This document shows, piece after piece, positions 1 to 7,479 of a stretch of 12,209 bases of DNA. The notes beneath the pieces are model-generated. The model was not told the DNA's origin. It worked only from the letters and a program-made list of their open reading frames with translations, and did not search any database. This stretch comes from Prevotella sp. UBA4341 (GTDB lineage: Bacteria > Bacteroidota > Bacteroidia > Bacteroidales > Bacteroidaceae), in NCBI GenBank assembly GCA_002393705.1, contig DGTH01000161.1:1-12209 (forward strand). The letters are read 5' to 3'. Positions within the stretch are counted from its first letter, which is position 1. Each line of letters opens with the position of its first letter. The position numbers and the translations under genes were made by a program.

Positions 1-2
1 TG

Positions 3-2846
3 ACGATGCAGGACGATGCCCAGACACTGAATGACGTGGTGGTCATCGGTTACGGACGCGCCAAGAAGAACGACCTGACGGGTTCCGTGACAGCCATCAA
101 GCCCGACGAGATGAACCACGGTCTGCAGACATCTGCCCAGGACATGCTCCAGGGTAAGATTGCCGGTGTGAACATTACCAACAGTGGTGGTGAGCCCGGT
201 GCCGGAGCAACCATCCGCATCCGCGGCGGTTCTTCGTTGAATGCTTCCAATAACCCGCTGATCGTCATCGACGGTCTGGCCATGGACAGCTATGGCATGC
301 AGGGAGCATCGAACCCTCTCTCGCTGGTCAACCCGAATGATATCGAGTCGTTCACCGTGCTGAAGGATGCTTCGGCAACGGCTATTTATGGTAGCCGCGC
401 TTCCAATGGTGTGATCATCATCACCACCAAGAAGGGCCGCAAGAACCAAAAACTGCAAGTGAGCTACAACGGTAACGTTTCGGTGAGCACCGTGAAGAAG
501 ACCATGGACGTGATGGACGGTCCGCAGTATCAGGATTTCGTCAAGAACCTGTTCATGACAAAGAAAGGCTATACCGAGGACGAATGGCTGGCCAGTTCTG
601 AGTATGCCAGCCTGGGTTACACCGATGCTGCCGGCAATCACGTGTTTGCCAACACCGACTGGCAGGACGAGATCTACCGCACAGCCATCTCTACCGACCA
701 CAACATCACGCTGACCGGAGGCATGAAGAACATGCCCTACCGCGTATCGGTTGGCTATACCGACCAGAACGGTATCGTGAAAACGAGCAACTACCAGCGC
801 TACACGGCCAGTGTGAACCTCTCGCCGTCACTGCTCAACGACCATCTGAACTTCAACATCAATGCCAAGGGTATGTATTCGAAGACCACCTATGCCAATG
901 CCGGTTCGGCCATCGGCAGCGCCATCTTCATGGATCCCACCAAGCCCGTCTATGACACGAATGCCAACAACGGCTTCGGCGGCTACTGGCAGTGGGGAAG
1001 CACAGCCGACTGGGAAGACACAGCCTGGAGCACCAACATCAACACCTACGCAACAGGCAACCCCGTGGCTGCACTGAACAACTACTCCGACAAGGGTAAG
1101 ACAAAGGCTTTGGTAGGCAATCTGGAAGTGGACTATAAGGTACACGGTTTCGAAGACCTGCACCTGCACCTGAATGCCGGCATGGACATCACATCGGGTA
1201 AGAGCAACAAGGACCAGTCGCCCTACACCTACGGCTCCGGAACTTACTACTATGGTAACTACGGCTGGAACAAGATGGATACCCACAACCTCTCGCTCAA
1301 CATGTACGCCCAGTATATGAAGGACTTCAACGAGGCCCATCACTTCGACATCATGGCCGGCTACGAGTGGCAGCACTTCCACAAGAAGACCGACTATTTC
1401 TACACGGGCTACTATCCCTCCACCTCACAGAAAGTGGATGCCGACGGCAATGCACTGGCCGGCAAGCAGTATCTGCCTTCTGAGGGCACTACGCTCTATA
1501 AGACCGAGAACTACCTGGTTTCCTTCTTCGGCCGCTTGAATTATTCACTTCTCGACCGCTATCTGCTCACTGCCACGCTGCGTGCCGACGGTTCGTCGCG
1601 CTTCAACTGGATTACCTCCAGCGGCGGCAAGAACGAGCAGTGGGGTATCTTCCCATCAGTGGCCCTGGCCTGGAAGATTAACAACGAGCCGTTCTTGAAG
1701 GACGCTCAGTGGCTCTCTGACTTCAAGCTCCGTGCCGGTTGGGGTATCACCGGTCAGCAGGAAGGCATCGGTGACTACACCTATATTCCCACCTACACAC
1801 CCAACAAGCAGGGTGCCTACTACCCGCTGTTCACCGATAGCGGAATCACCTATCGTCCTGACGCTTACAACAACGCCCTGACATGGGAGAAGACCACCAC
1901 ATGGAATGCCGGTCTAGACTTCGGCGTACTGAACGACCGTCTGACCCTTACCTTCGACTTCTATCACCGCAAGACTACCGACCTGATCAACACGGTGGTG
2001 ATTCCCGTGGGTACCAACTTCTCTAACAAGGTGACCAGCAACATCGGTTCGCTCCACAACACTGGTTTCGAGTTCTCCGCCAACTGGCGCGCCATCCAGG
2101 CCAAGGACTTCAGCTGGCAGATTGGCTACAACTTCACTTGGAACAAGAACGAGATTGACGAGCTCGTGGCCAGCACCGGCGAGGACTACAAGATCCTGCA
2201 CGGCGGACTTGCCATCGGTGACTCCGGTTCCGACGGTATCAAGTCGTGGCACGTGGGCAATGCTGTAGAAGCATTCTATCCCTACCAGCAGGTTTACGGC
2301 GTGGACGGCCAGCCTATCGACGGTCAGTATGTAGACCGCAATGCCGACGGTATCATCAATCAGGACGACCGCTACTACTATAAAAAGAGCACTCCTGATG
2401 TGACGATGGGCCTCACCTCGAAATGGCTGTATAAGAACTGGGATCTGGGTGTCTCGTTCCGCGCAAGCTTCAACAACTACGTCTACAACGGTATCGAGGC
2501 CGGAAACTCCAACCTGTCAATGACACAGGTCTACTTAGGAAATGCCTGGCATAACATCCTGGGCATGGCACGCGACAAGAACTGGCAGACCGCCAACATT
2601 CAGGGTGCCCTCAGCGACTACTACATCCAGAATGCCTCGTTCCTGAAGTGCGACAACATCACGCTTGGCTACTCATTCGACACCCTGTTTGGTCTGAAGG
2701 CCAGCGGACGCGTCTATGCAACTGCTCAGAATGTGTTCACCATTACCGACTATAAGGGTCTTGACCCGGAAATCGACGGTGGCTACGACGGTAACATCTA
2801 TCCACGTCCGTTTGTCGGCATTCTCGGTCTGAGCCTGAATTTCTAA
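3..2846 (+). CDS. susC: SusC-type TonB-dependent transporter, 5' end missing
   Basis: Outer-membrane beta-barrel that imports oligosaccharides captured by its SusD partner, powered by TonB. The reading frame is already open at the window edge; the first ATG (position 6) is internal, so the true start is upstream. Residue numbers here count from that ATG. Residues 8-17 (LNDVVVIGYG) are the TonB-box region typical of SusC proteins. A plug domain follows to about residue 140, with the usual IRIRGGSS, PLIVIDG and SATAIYGSRASNGVIII motifs. The rest is barrel, with the family motif ITGQQEG, an acidic DRNADGIINQDD loop near residue 775, and a terminal Phe as in many barrel proteins. SusC proteins are usually about 1000 residues, so roughly 90-110 residues (signal peptide and carboxypeptidase-regulatory-like domain) are probably missing. 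susD starts 23 bases downstream. The family call is secure; starch as substrate is inferred from the neighbours. Confidence 0.96.
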   Translation, partial: TMQDDAQTLNDVVVIGYGRAKKNDLTGSVTAIKPDEMNHGLQTSAQDMLQGKIAGVNITNSGGEPGAGATIRIRGGSSLNASNNPLIVIDGLAMDSYGMQGASNPLSLVNPNDIESFTVLKDASATAIYGSRASNGVIIITTKKGRKNQKLQVSYNGNVSVSTVKKTMDVMDGPQYQDFVKNLFMTKKGYTEDEWLASSEYASLGYTDAAGNHVFANTDWQDEIYRTAISTDHNITLTGGMKNMPYRVSVGYTDQNGIVKTSNYQRYTASVNLSPSLLNDHLNFNINAKGMYSKTTYANAGSAIGSAIFMDPTKPVYDTNANNGFGGYWQWGSTADWEDTAWSTNINTYATGNPVAALNNYSDKGKTKALVGNLEVDYKVHGFEDLHLHLNAGMDITSGKSNKDQSPYTYGSGTYYYGNYGWNKMDTHNLSLNMYAQYMKDFNEAHHFDIMAGYEWQHFHKKTDYFYTGYYPSTSQKVDADGNALAGKQYLPSEGTTLYKTENYLVSFFGRLNYSLLDRYLLTATLRADGSSRFNWITSSGGKNEQWGIFPSVALAWKINNEPFLKDAQWLSDFKLRAGWGITGQQEGIGDYTYIPTYTPNKQGAYYPLFTDSGITYRPDAYNNALTWEKTTTWNAGLDFGVLNDRLTLTFDFYHRKTTDLINTVVIPVGTNFSNKVTSNIGSLHNTGFEFSANWRAIQAKDFSWQIGYNFTWNKNEIDELVASTGEDYKILHGGLAIGDSGSDGIKSWHVGNAVEAFYPYQQVYGVDGQPIDGQYVDRNADGIINQDDRYYYKKSTPDVTMGLTSKWLYKNWDLGVSFRASFNNYVYNGIEAGNSNLSMTQVYLGNAWHNILGMARDKNWQTANIQGALSDYYIQNASFLKCDNITLGYSFDTLFGLKASGRVYATAQNVFTITDYKGLDPEIDGGYDGNIYPRPFVGILGLSLNF

Positions 2847-2869
2847 TCAACTAAAAAAGGAAGATAATT

Positions 2870-4435
2870 ATGAAACTAAATAGAATTAAGTCATTGGTTC
2901 CTACCCTGGCCTTCGCGCTGTCGATGGGATGTATGACCTCCTGCGTCAACGACCTGCACGTTGAGAACATCAACCCGCAGCAGACCAGTGAGCTGGATGC
3001 CGACGCACTGCTCAACAAGATTTACTCCAGCTTCGTGCTGACCGGACAGGTGGGACCTGACGGCGACAAGGATATTGCTGACATCGACGAGGGACGTTCC
3101 GACCTCTACCGCAAGAGCTGGGAGATGAACGAATTCCCAACGGGTGAAGCCAGTTGGCAATGGGATGATACAGGACTTCCCGAACTGCTCAACAAGACAT
3201 GGGGTGCCGATAACGCCAGTTCGGTCGGCCTCTACTATCGTCTATTCTTCTCTATCACCCTTTGCAACTACTATCTCGACGAAGTGGCCGACGACGGTAA
3301 TGCTGACACCAAGCAGAAGCGCGCCGAGGTTCGCTTCATCCGCTCTATGCTCTACTACTACGTGATGGACTTCTATGCCAATGCCGCCTTCATCGAGCAT
3401 GTCAGCCTGGAGCCTGGCGTTCGCTACACCCGCGACCAGTACTACAGCTACATCGAAAAGGAACTGCTGGAAGCTGAGAACGATCTGGCTGCCCCCGGAA
3501 CCAACAAATACGGACGCGTAGACAAGGTGGCCGCATGGATGCTGCTCTCACGTCTCTACCTAAACGCAGAGGTTTACACCGGCACAGCCCAGTGGGCAAA
3601 GGCAAAGGAATATGCCGAGAAGGTGATCAACAACGGTTACTATCATCTGAACACCACCGGCACCAACAACTATTCTGCCTATCAGATGCTGTTCCTGGCT
3701 GACAACGACACCAACGGCGCACAGTATGAGAACATCTTCCCCATTCTGAACGACGGCATCAAGACCCAGAGCCACGGTTCGATGCACTTCCTGGTGCTCT
3801 CGAACTATCCCAAGCGTGAAGACAGCCAAATGGACGTCATCATTCCTTCGGGCACCGATGTATCGTGGGGTAAGTGTATGGCCGTCACGGGCCAGTTGGT
3901 TGATGTGTTCTTCGGCAAGGGCGTTTCCGCACCTTCCACCACCAACAGCGTGACCGACATCACTTCGGCAGCAGGCGACGACCGCGCACTGTTCTATACC
4001 ACTAACTATACACGCGACATTACCGACCGTTCACAGGAGTCGCAAGGCTACGGCTGCGTGAAGTTCCGCAACGTGCGATCCGACGGCAAGCCCGCCAGTG
4101 CACTGGCCAAGGTGGACACCGACCTGCCTCTGATGCGTATTGCTGAGGCCTATCTCACCTATGCAGAGGCTGAGACACGCATGAACGGAGCTACCGGTGC
4201 CGCCAAGGAAAAGATTGACGCGCTGCGCAATCGCGCCCATGCTGTGCTGCACAACTCGTACAGCCTGGATGAAATCGAAGAGGAGTGGATCCGTGAATAC
4301 TGGTTCGAGGGCCGTGCCCGTATCGACCAGATTCGTTTCGGCAAGTACAACCTGCCCAAATACCGCTTCATCTATCCTATACCCAACAACGACCTGACCA
4401 ATAATCCCAACTTGGTTCAGAACCCTGGTTATTAA
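2870..4435 (+). CDS. susD: SusD-like glycan-binding surface lipoprotein
   Basis: Surface lipoprotein that caps the SusC barrel and delivers glycan to it. The signal peptide ends in a lipobox with Cys25 (MTSC); Cys21 (SMGC) is a second, less likely candidate. Family features are an N-terminal NINPQQ stretch (33-38), TPR-type helices including AAWMLLSRLYLNAEVY (221-236) followed by WAKAKEYAEKVI, a C-terminal helix LPLMRIAEAYLTYAEAE (419-435), WIREYWFEGRARIDQIRFGK (473-492), and the terminal IPNNDLTNNPNLVQNPGY. At 521 residues it has the normal SusD length and looks intact. The ATG has a purine-rich AAGGAAG at 2857-2863, the only Shine-Dalgarno-like sequence among the genes here; it also gives a correctly placed signal peptide. 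The gene follows susC by 23 bases and is surely co-transcribed. I did not identify individual ligand-binding residues, so starch specificity rests on context. Confidence 0.96.
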   Translation: MKLNRIKSLVPTLAFALSMGCMTSCVNDLHVENINPQQTSELDADALLNKIYSSFVLTGQVGPDGDKDIADIDEGRSDLYRKSWEMNEFPTGEASWQWDDTGLPELLNKTWGADNASSVGLYYRLFFSITLCNYYLDEVADDGNADTKQKRAEVRFIRSMLYYYVMDFYANAAFIEHVSLEPGVRYTRDQYYSYIEKELLEAENDLAAPGTNKYGRVDKVAAWMLLSRLYLNAEVYTGTAQWAKAKEYAEKVINNGYYHLNTTGTNNYSAYQMLFLADNDTNGAQYENIFPILNDGIKTQSHGSMHFLVLSNYPKREDSQMDVIIPSGTDVSWGKCMAVTGQLVDVFFGKGVSAPSTTNSVTDITSAAGDDRALFYTTNYTRDITDRSQESQGYGCVKFRNVRSDGKPASALAKVDTDLPLMRIAEAYLTYAEAETRMNGATGAAKEKIDALRNRAHAVLHNSYSLDEIEEEWIREYWFEGRARIDQIRFGKYNLPKYRFIYPIPNNDLTNNPNLVQNPGY

Positions 4436-4475
4436 CAGTAGGTAAGATTAGAAATCAACGAACAAAACTGCAATT

Positions 4476-5402
4476 ATGAAAAAGATATTCAATAGCTTGT
4501 TGCTGGCCATGGTAGCCGCCCTGCCGATGCTCACATCGTGCAGCGACGACAATGACAGCAACCCGACAGTGACTCAGCCTACGGAGTTCACCATCAATGC
4601 GTCTCCGTTAGCAGAACAATACATCCAGCTGGCCAGCGACAATAACGTCTATCTGACCTGGTCGCAACCCAACTACGGATTCAATGCGCTTGCCACTTAC
4701 CAGATTCAGGTGGGCTTGGTGAAAGACGGCAACGTGACCTGGAACACCAAGAACGGTGCTCCCAAATACCTGAAGACTACCTACACAACCTGCAAAGCTG
4801 CCATCAGCGGCGAGGAAATAGCTGAGTCCATCTGCGACCTCGACGGATTCAAGGATGCCGACAGCTATGTGGACCAGGGTTTCCGCGAGGTGGCACTGCG
4901 CGTCTATTCAAGTCTGTTCAATGCCAACGAAGAAGAAATCCCCAACACGGGCATCGTGTCAGACAACTATGCAACCTTCAAGCACATGGCAGCCTACAAT
5001 GCCGTGAAGAGTCCCGCCTACATCTATCTGGTGGGCAACCCTACCGGCTGGACTACTCCTAATGCAGGCAACTTGGAGACCTACATCCCCTGGCGTCTGT
5101 ATGAAAAGCCTGACGAGATTGGCAGCGACGTCTACTACGGCACCTTCGAGATCCCCGCCATCGATCCGCTCCAGTTCCGTTTCTATCGCGAACTGCTCGG
5201 CTGGGACCTCACCTCAATGGGACCGCAGGAAGCTGATGCCGGCGTTGACTGCGCCTTTGCCAACGGCAGCTACGATGGCTCCATCATGTGGGACAAGAAT
5301 TCGTTCTATAAAGGCTCTTGGAATTTCGGTGCCTTCGCAGGCGGTACCATCACCATGAAGGTGGACCTGAAGAAGAAGACCGTCAACTTCACGATTAATT
5401 AA
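4476..5402 (+). CDS. susE: SusE-like starch-binding surface lipoprotein
   Basis: Surface glycan-binding lipoprotein, probably helping SusC/SusD capture starch. The signal peptide ends in the lipobox LTSC with Cys22, followed by an acidic stretch (SDDNDS) of the kind that directs Bacteroidetes lipoproteins to the cell surface. Residues about 36-170 form an Ig-like N-terminal domain typical of the SusE family, with FTINASPLAEQYIQLASDN and VYLTWSQP. Residues about 181-306 form one beta-sandwich carbohydrate-binding-type module beginning YIYLVGNPTGW and ending in alternating hydrophobic strands. The protein has 308 residues, shorter than Bacteroides thetaiotaomicron SusE, which has two such modules; this copy seems to have one. 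No Shine-Dalgarno sequence is visible before the ATG, and the 40-base gap to susD holds no promoter or terminator that I can see. Confident as a SusE-family lipoprotein; the exact ligand is inferred. Confidence 0.88.
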   Translation: MKKIFNSLLLAMVAALPMLTSCSDDNDSNPTVTQPTEFTINASPLAEQYIQLASDNNVYLTWSQPNYGFNALATYQIQVGLVKDGNVTWNTKNGAPKYLKTTYTTCKAAISGEEIAESICDLDGFKDADSYVDQGFREVALRVYSSLFNANEEEIPNTGIVSDNYATFKHMAAYNAVKSPAYIYLVGNPTGWTTPNAGNLETYIPWRLYEKPDEIGSDVYYGTFEIPAIDPLQFRFYRELLGWDLTSMGPQEADAGVDCAFANGSYDGSIMWDKNSFYKGSWNFGAFAGGTITMKVDLKKKTVNFTIN

Positions 5403-5433
5403 TGAGTGTCTAAAAGCTAAAACAACAACGATT

Positions 5434-7296
5434 ATGAAAAAGTTAAGCATATATTTGATGGCTTTTCTGAGCATCGGGTTAGTGGCCTGCACAGAGAACT
5501 TCGACCCCGAAGTGGGACCGCAGTCCAATCTCCCCGAGAGTCTGCTCCAGACGAGCGATGTCAGCGTCAGCAGCACAATCCCCAATACAATCAAGATTGC
5601 TGACTATATTAACAGCGAGACTCCTATTCCCATTGGCGTCCCCACCGTCAAGGAGGGAGCCCTGCCCGCCAACACCACACTGAAGGCTGACGTGCAGTTC
5701 TCACGCACGCCCGACTTCAGCGAGATGATCACGATCCCCTCCAACAGCCTGGAAGAGTCTAACGAGATCAGTATCAGTGCAGAAGCCTTGCAGAATGCCT
5801 ATTTCAGCGAGATTACCAAGAATCCGAACACCACGGATCTCTACGTGCGCACTATTCTCTACACCGTGACCAACGGCGATGCCGTGGCCATCGTGGGAAA
5901 GCCCGGCGAGAACTACTACACGGAGAAGACCGTTTCGTTCACCCCGCTGAACCTGCTGGAAATCGCTCCAGCCTACTACATTGTGGGCGGACCTAACGAC
6001 TGGGCCGCTTCTGCTGCCGACCGCAGCATCAAGTTCCAGCACAGCGACGAGGATGTCTATATTGACCCCGTGTTCACCGTGACGTTCGACGCTGCTAAGG
6101 AAGGCGACACCTGGTTTGCCATCGGCGACGACAAGGCTTGCGATGCCGTCGGCAACGGTGATTGGTCACAGCTCTTCGGTATCGTGGGCGGCGACAACCA
6201 GGCCAAGGAAGGCAAGATTGCACGCCGTTCGGAACTGGGAGGCGACAACTCGTTCTGTGTTCCCGCCGGAGCCAAGAAGATTCGCGTCACCATCGACATG
6301 ATGGAGCAGACCTTCAAGGTTGAGGCCGTCAACATTGCCGACAGTTATTACCTAATTGGCGACATGGGAACATGGGGTAATGACAAGAGCCTGAAATTCT
6401 CGCACAGCGACAAGGATGTATTCGACGATCCCGTATTCACATACGTCTTTGCAGGCGGCAAAGAAATGTGGTTTGCCTTCGGTGATGCTGCAGCACTCGA
6501 CGCCATCGATGCCGGCGACTGGAATCAGCTCTTCGGAACAAAGGGTGCCAGCGAAGACATGAGCGGCTCTTTCGATCGTCGCAGCAACCTGGGCGGTGAC
6601 CATTCGTTCCACGTGGACGGTTCGGCCAAGTTCTACCGCTTCCAGATTAATGCACTCGACATGACCTACACCATCACTCCGCTCAACTTCGAGCCGTTTA
6701 TCTACTACATCGGCGCTACCGACGGCTGGGCCAATGCCGAGCAGAAACTGGCGCTGACCGACGACGGCGGCATCTACACTGGATACATCTATTGCGCCGA
6801 TCCGAACGGATGGGGCAATGAATTCAAGTTCCAGCGTGTGGCCGGTTCATGGGACAACGAGATCAACTTCGGCACCTTCTCAGGCGGCGTCAGCGGTGAC
6901 TTCGTAGCAGGTGGCGGCACCAACATCAAGGCCAATGCCGGTGAAGGCGTCTACTACATTGAGGCTAATCTCGCCACTGGTACGCTGAAGGGCGTGAAAG
7001 TGAATACCATGGGCATCATCGGTGACTTCAATGGCTGGGGAGGCGATGTGGTCATGACATGGAATGCTACAGACTATTGCTTCGAGGCTACAGGAGCAGG
7101 CGTAAACACCAACGGATGGAAGTTCCGTGTGAACAGTGACTGGGGCATTAACCTCGGAGGTAATGACAGTGTAGAGCCTTCGGCTAACATCAGCGACCTG
7201 GTGGCCAACGGTAAGAACCTCGGTGTTGCAGGTTCTACCATCAAGCTCTACCCCACCCGCAAGACTTCCGACAAGATCTATTGCACGGTGGAATAA
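5434..7296 (+). CDS. susF: SusF-like multi-module glycan-binding surface lipoprotein
   Basis: Surface lipoprotein likely to bind starch at several sites. The signal peptide ends in the lipobox LVAC with Cys19, followed by TENFDPE. Residues about 40-170 are an N-terminal SusE/SusF-type Ig-like domain. Four carbohydrate-binding-type modules follow, each opening with a similar strand and Trp: about 180-298 (YYIVGGPNDW), 304-417 (YYLIGDMGTW), 422-524 (IYYIGATDGW) and 526-620 (MGIIGDFNGW). The first two are clearly duplicates of each other. B. thetaiotaomicron SusF has three such modules in about 485 residues, so this 620-residue protein carries one more. The gene lies 31 bases after susE with no Shine-Dalgarno sequence, and it is the last gene before a strong terminator. 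The role is well supported at the family level. Orthology to SusF proper is less sure, since these proteins diverge quickly, and an annotation as a generic SusE-domain protein would be equally fair. Confidence 0.85.
   Translation: MKKLSIYLMAFLSIGLVACTENFDPEVGPQSNLPESLLQTSDVSVSSTIPNTIKIADYINSETPIPIGVPTVKEGALPANTTLKADVQFSRTPDFSEMITIPSNSLEESNEISISAEALQNAYFSEITKNPNTTDLYVRTILYTVTNGDAVAIVGKPGENYYTEKTVSFTPLNLLEIAPAYYIVGGPNDWAASAADRSIKFQHSDEDVYIDPVFTVTFDAAKEGDTWFAIGDDKACDAVGNGDWSQLFGIVGGDNQAKEGKIARRSELGGDNSFCVPAGAKKIRVTIDMMEQTFKVEAVNIADSYYLIGDMGTWGNDKSLKFSHSDKDVFDDPVFTYVFAGGKEMWFAFGDAAALDAIDAGDWNQLFGTKGASEDMSGSFDRRSNLGGDHSFHVDGSAKFYRFQINALDMTYTITPLNFEPFIYYIGATDGWANAEQKLALTDDGGIYTGYIYCADPNGWGNEFKFQRVAGSWDNEINFGTFSGGVSGDFVAGGGTNIKANAGEGVYYIEANLATGTLKGVKVNTMGIIGDFNGWGGDVVMTWNATDYCFEATGAGVNTNGWKFRVNSDWGINLGGNDSVEPSANISDLVANGKNLGVAGSTIKLYPTRKTSDKIYCTVE
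5971..6684 (+). repeat. Tandem intragenic duplication of a SusF-type module
   Basis: Modules 1 (about 5971-6327) and 2 (about 6343-6684) of the SusF-like protein match along their whole length. Shared blocks include HSDEDV against HSDKDV, DPVFT in both, WFAIGD against WFAFGD, GDWSQLFG against GDWNQLFG, and RRSELGGDNSF against RRSNLGGDHSF. The resemblance is also visible in the DNA, for example around 6022 and 6403. Modules 3 and 4 share only the opening strand and general spacing. This points to a fairly recent internal duplication of one binding module. Confidence 0.85.
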
Positions 7297-7324
7297 CCTT
7301 TGCTAACTAATAAACCAATAATTC

Positions 7325-7367
7325 AAAAGGTGGACTTCCTTTAGAGAGAAGTCCACCTTTTCTTTAT
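7325..7367 (+). terminator. Intrinsic terminator closing the susCDEF unit
   Basis: The arms at 7325-7338 (AAAAGGTGGACTTC) and 7348-7361 (GAAGTCCACCTTTT) are perfectly complementary over 14 bp, with a 9-base loop, and are followed by a T-rich tail (TTTTCTTTAT). It begins 29 bases after the susF stop codon. The stem is strong enough to separate the transporter and binding genes from the enzyme genes downstream, which have their own promoter signal. Confidence 0.93.
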
Positions 7368-7373
7368 GCAAAA

Positions 7374-7387
7374 TGCAAACGTTTGCA
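7374..7387. promoter_or_regulatory. LacI-family-type operator palindrome
   Basis: TGCAAACGTTTGCA is a perfect 14-bp palindrome with a central CG. Its core (GCAAACGTTTGC) has the form of operators bound by LacI-family sugar regulators, including maltose-type regulators in other bacteria. It lies just after the terminator and 55 bases upstream of the -7 box of the amylase gene, so it could mark a repressor or activator site for the enzyme unit. The palindrome is directly visible; the regulator is inferred, and none is encoded in the window. Confidence 0.6.
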
Positions 7388-7393
7388 CAATAT

Positions 7394-7415
7394 AAGGATT
7401 TGAAAACTAATCCTT
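7394..7415. promoter_or_regulatory. Short inverted repeat between operator-like palindrome and promoter
   Basis: AAGGATT (7394-7400) and AATCCTT (7409-7415) are exact inverse complements around an 8-base spacer. They sit between the palindrome and the -7 box. They could be part of a binding site or chance AT-rich structure. There is no T-tract, so it is not a terminator. Confidence 0.25.
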
Positions 7416-7442
7416 TCGGGAACAACGGTTCTGAAAACTTTG

Positions 7443-7450
7443 TATCTTTG
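7443..7450 (+). promoter_or_regulatory. Bacteroidetes -7 box for the amylase/galactanase unit
   Basis: TATCTTTG matches the Bacteroidetes primary sigma factor -7 consensus TAnnTTTG and lies 29 bases upstream of the amylase ATG, a normal leader length. No good -33 TTTG is found at the usual 19-21 base spacing; the nearest candidate, TTTC at 7414-7417, is about 25 bases away. The weak -33 fits a promoter that needs an activator. Confidence 0.65.
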
Positions 7451-7479
7451 CACCGTAAATCCTATAAAACGCTTTAACA

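Noticed and set aside
6..8. ATG at position 6 as the start of susC
   Set aside because: The frame is open upstream and the protein would begin right at the TonB box without a signal peptide, so this is an internal Met of a truncated gene.
828..1382. Long minus-strand open frame of 184 codons inside susC
   Set aside because: It is antisense to a highly conserved transporter and has a low-complexity Val/Gly-rich product with no domain or signal. It reflects codon bias on the other strand.
4436..4475. Possible promoter between susD and susE
   Set aside because: No TAnnTTTG box, terminator or palindrome in the 40-base gap; simple operon spacing.
7325..7361. The 14-bp stem as an operator or riboswitch
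   Set aside because: Perfect stem, short loop and T-rich tail just after a stop codon are fully explained by an intrinsic terminator.
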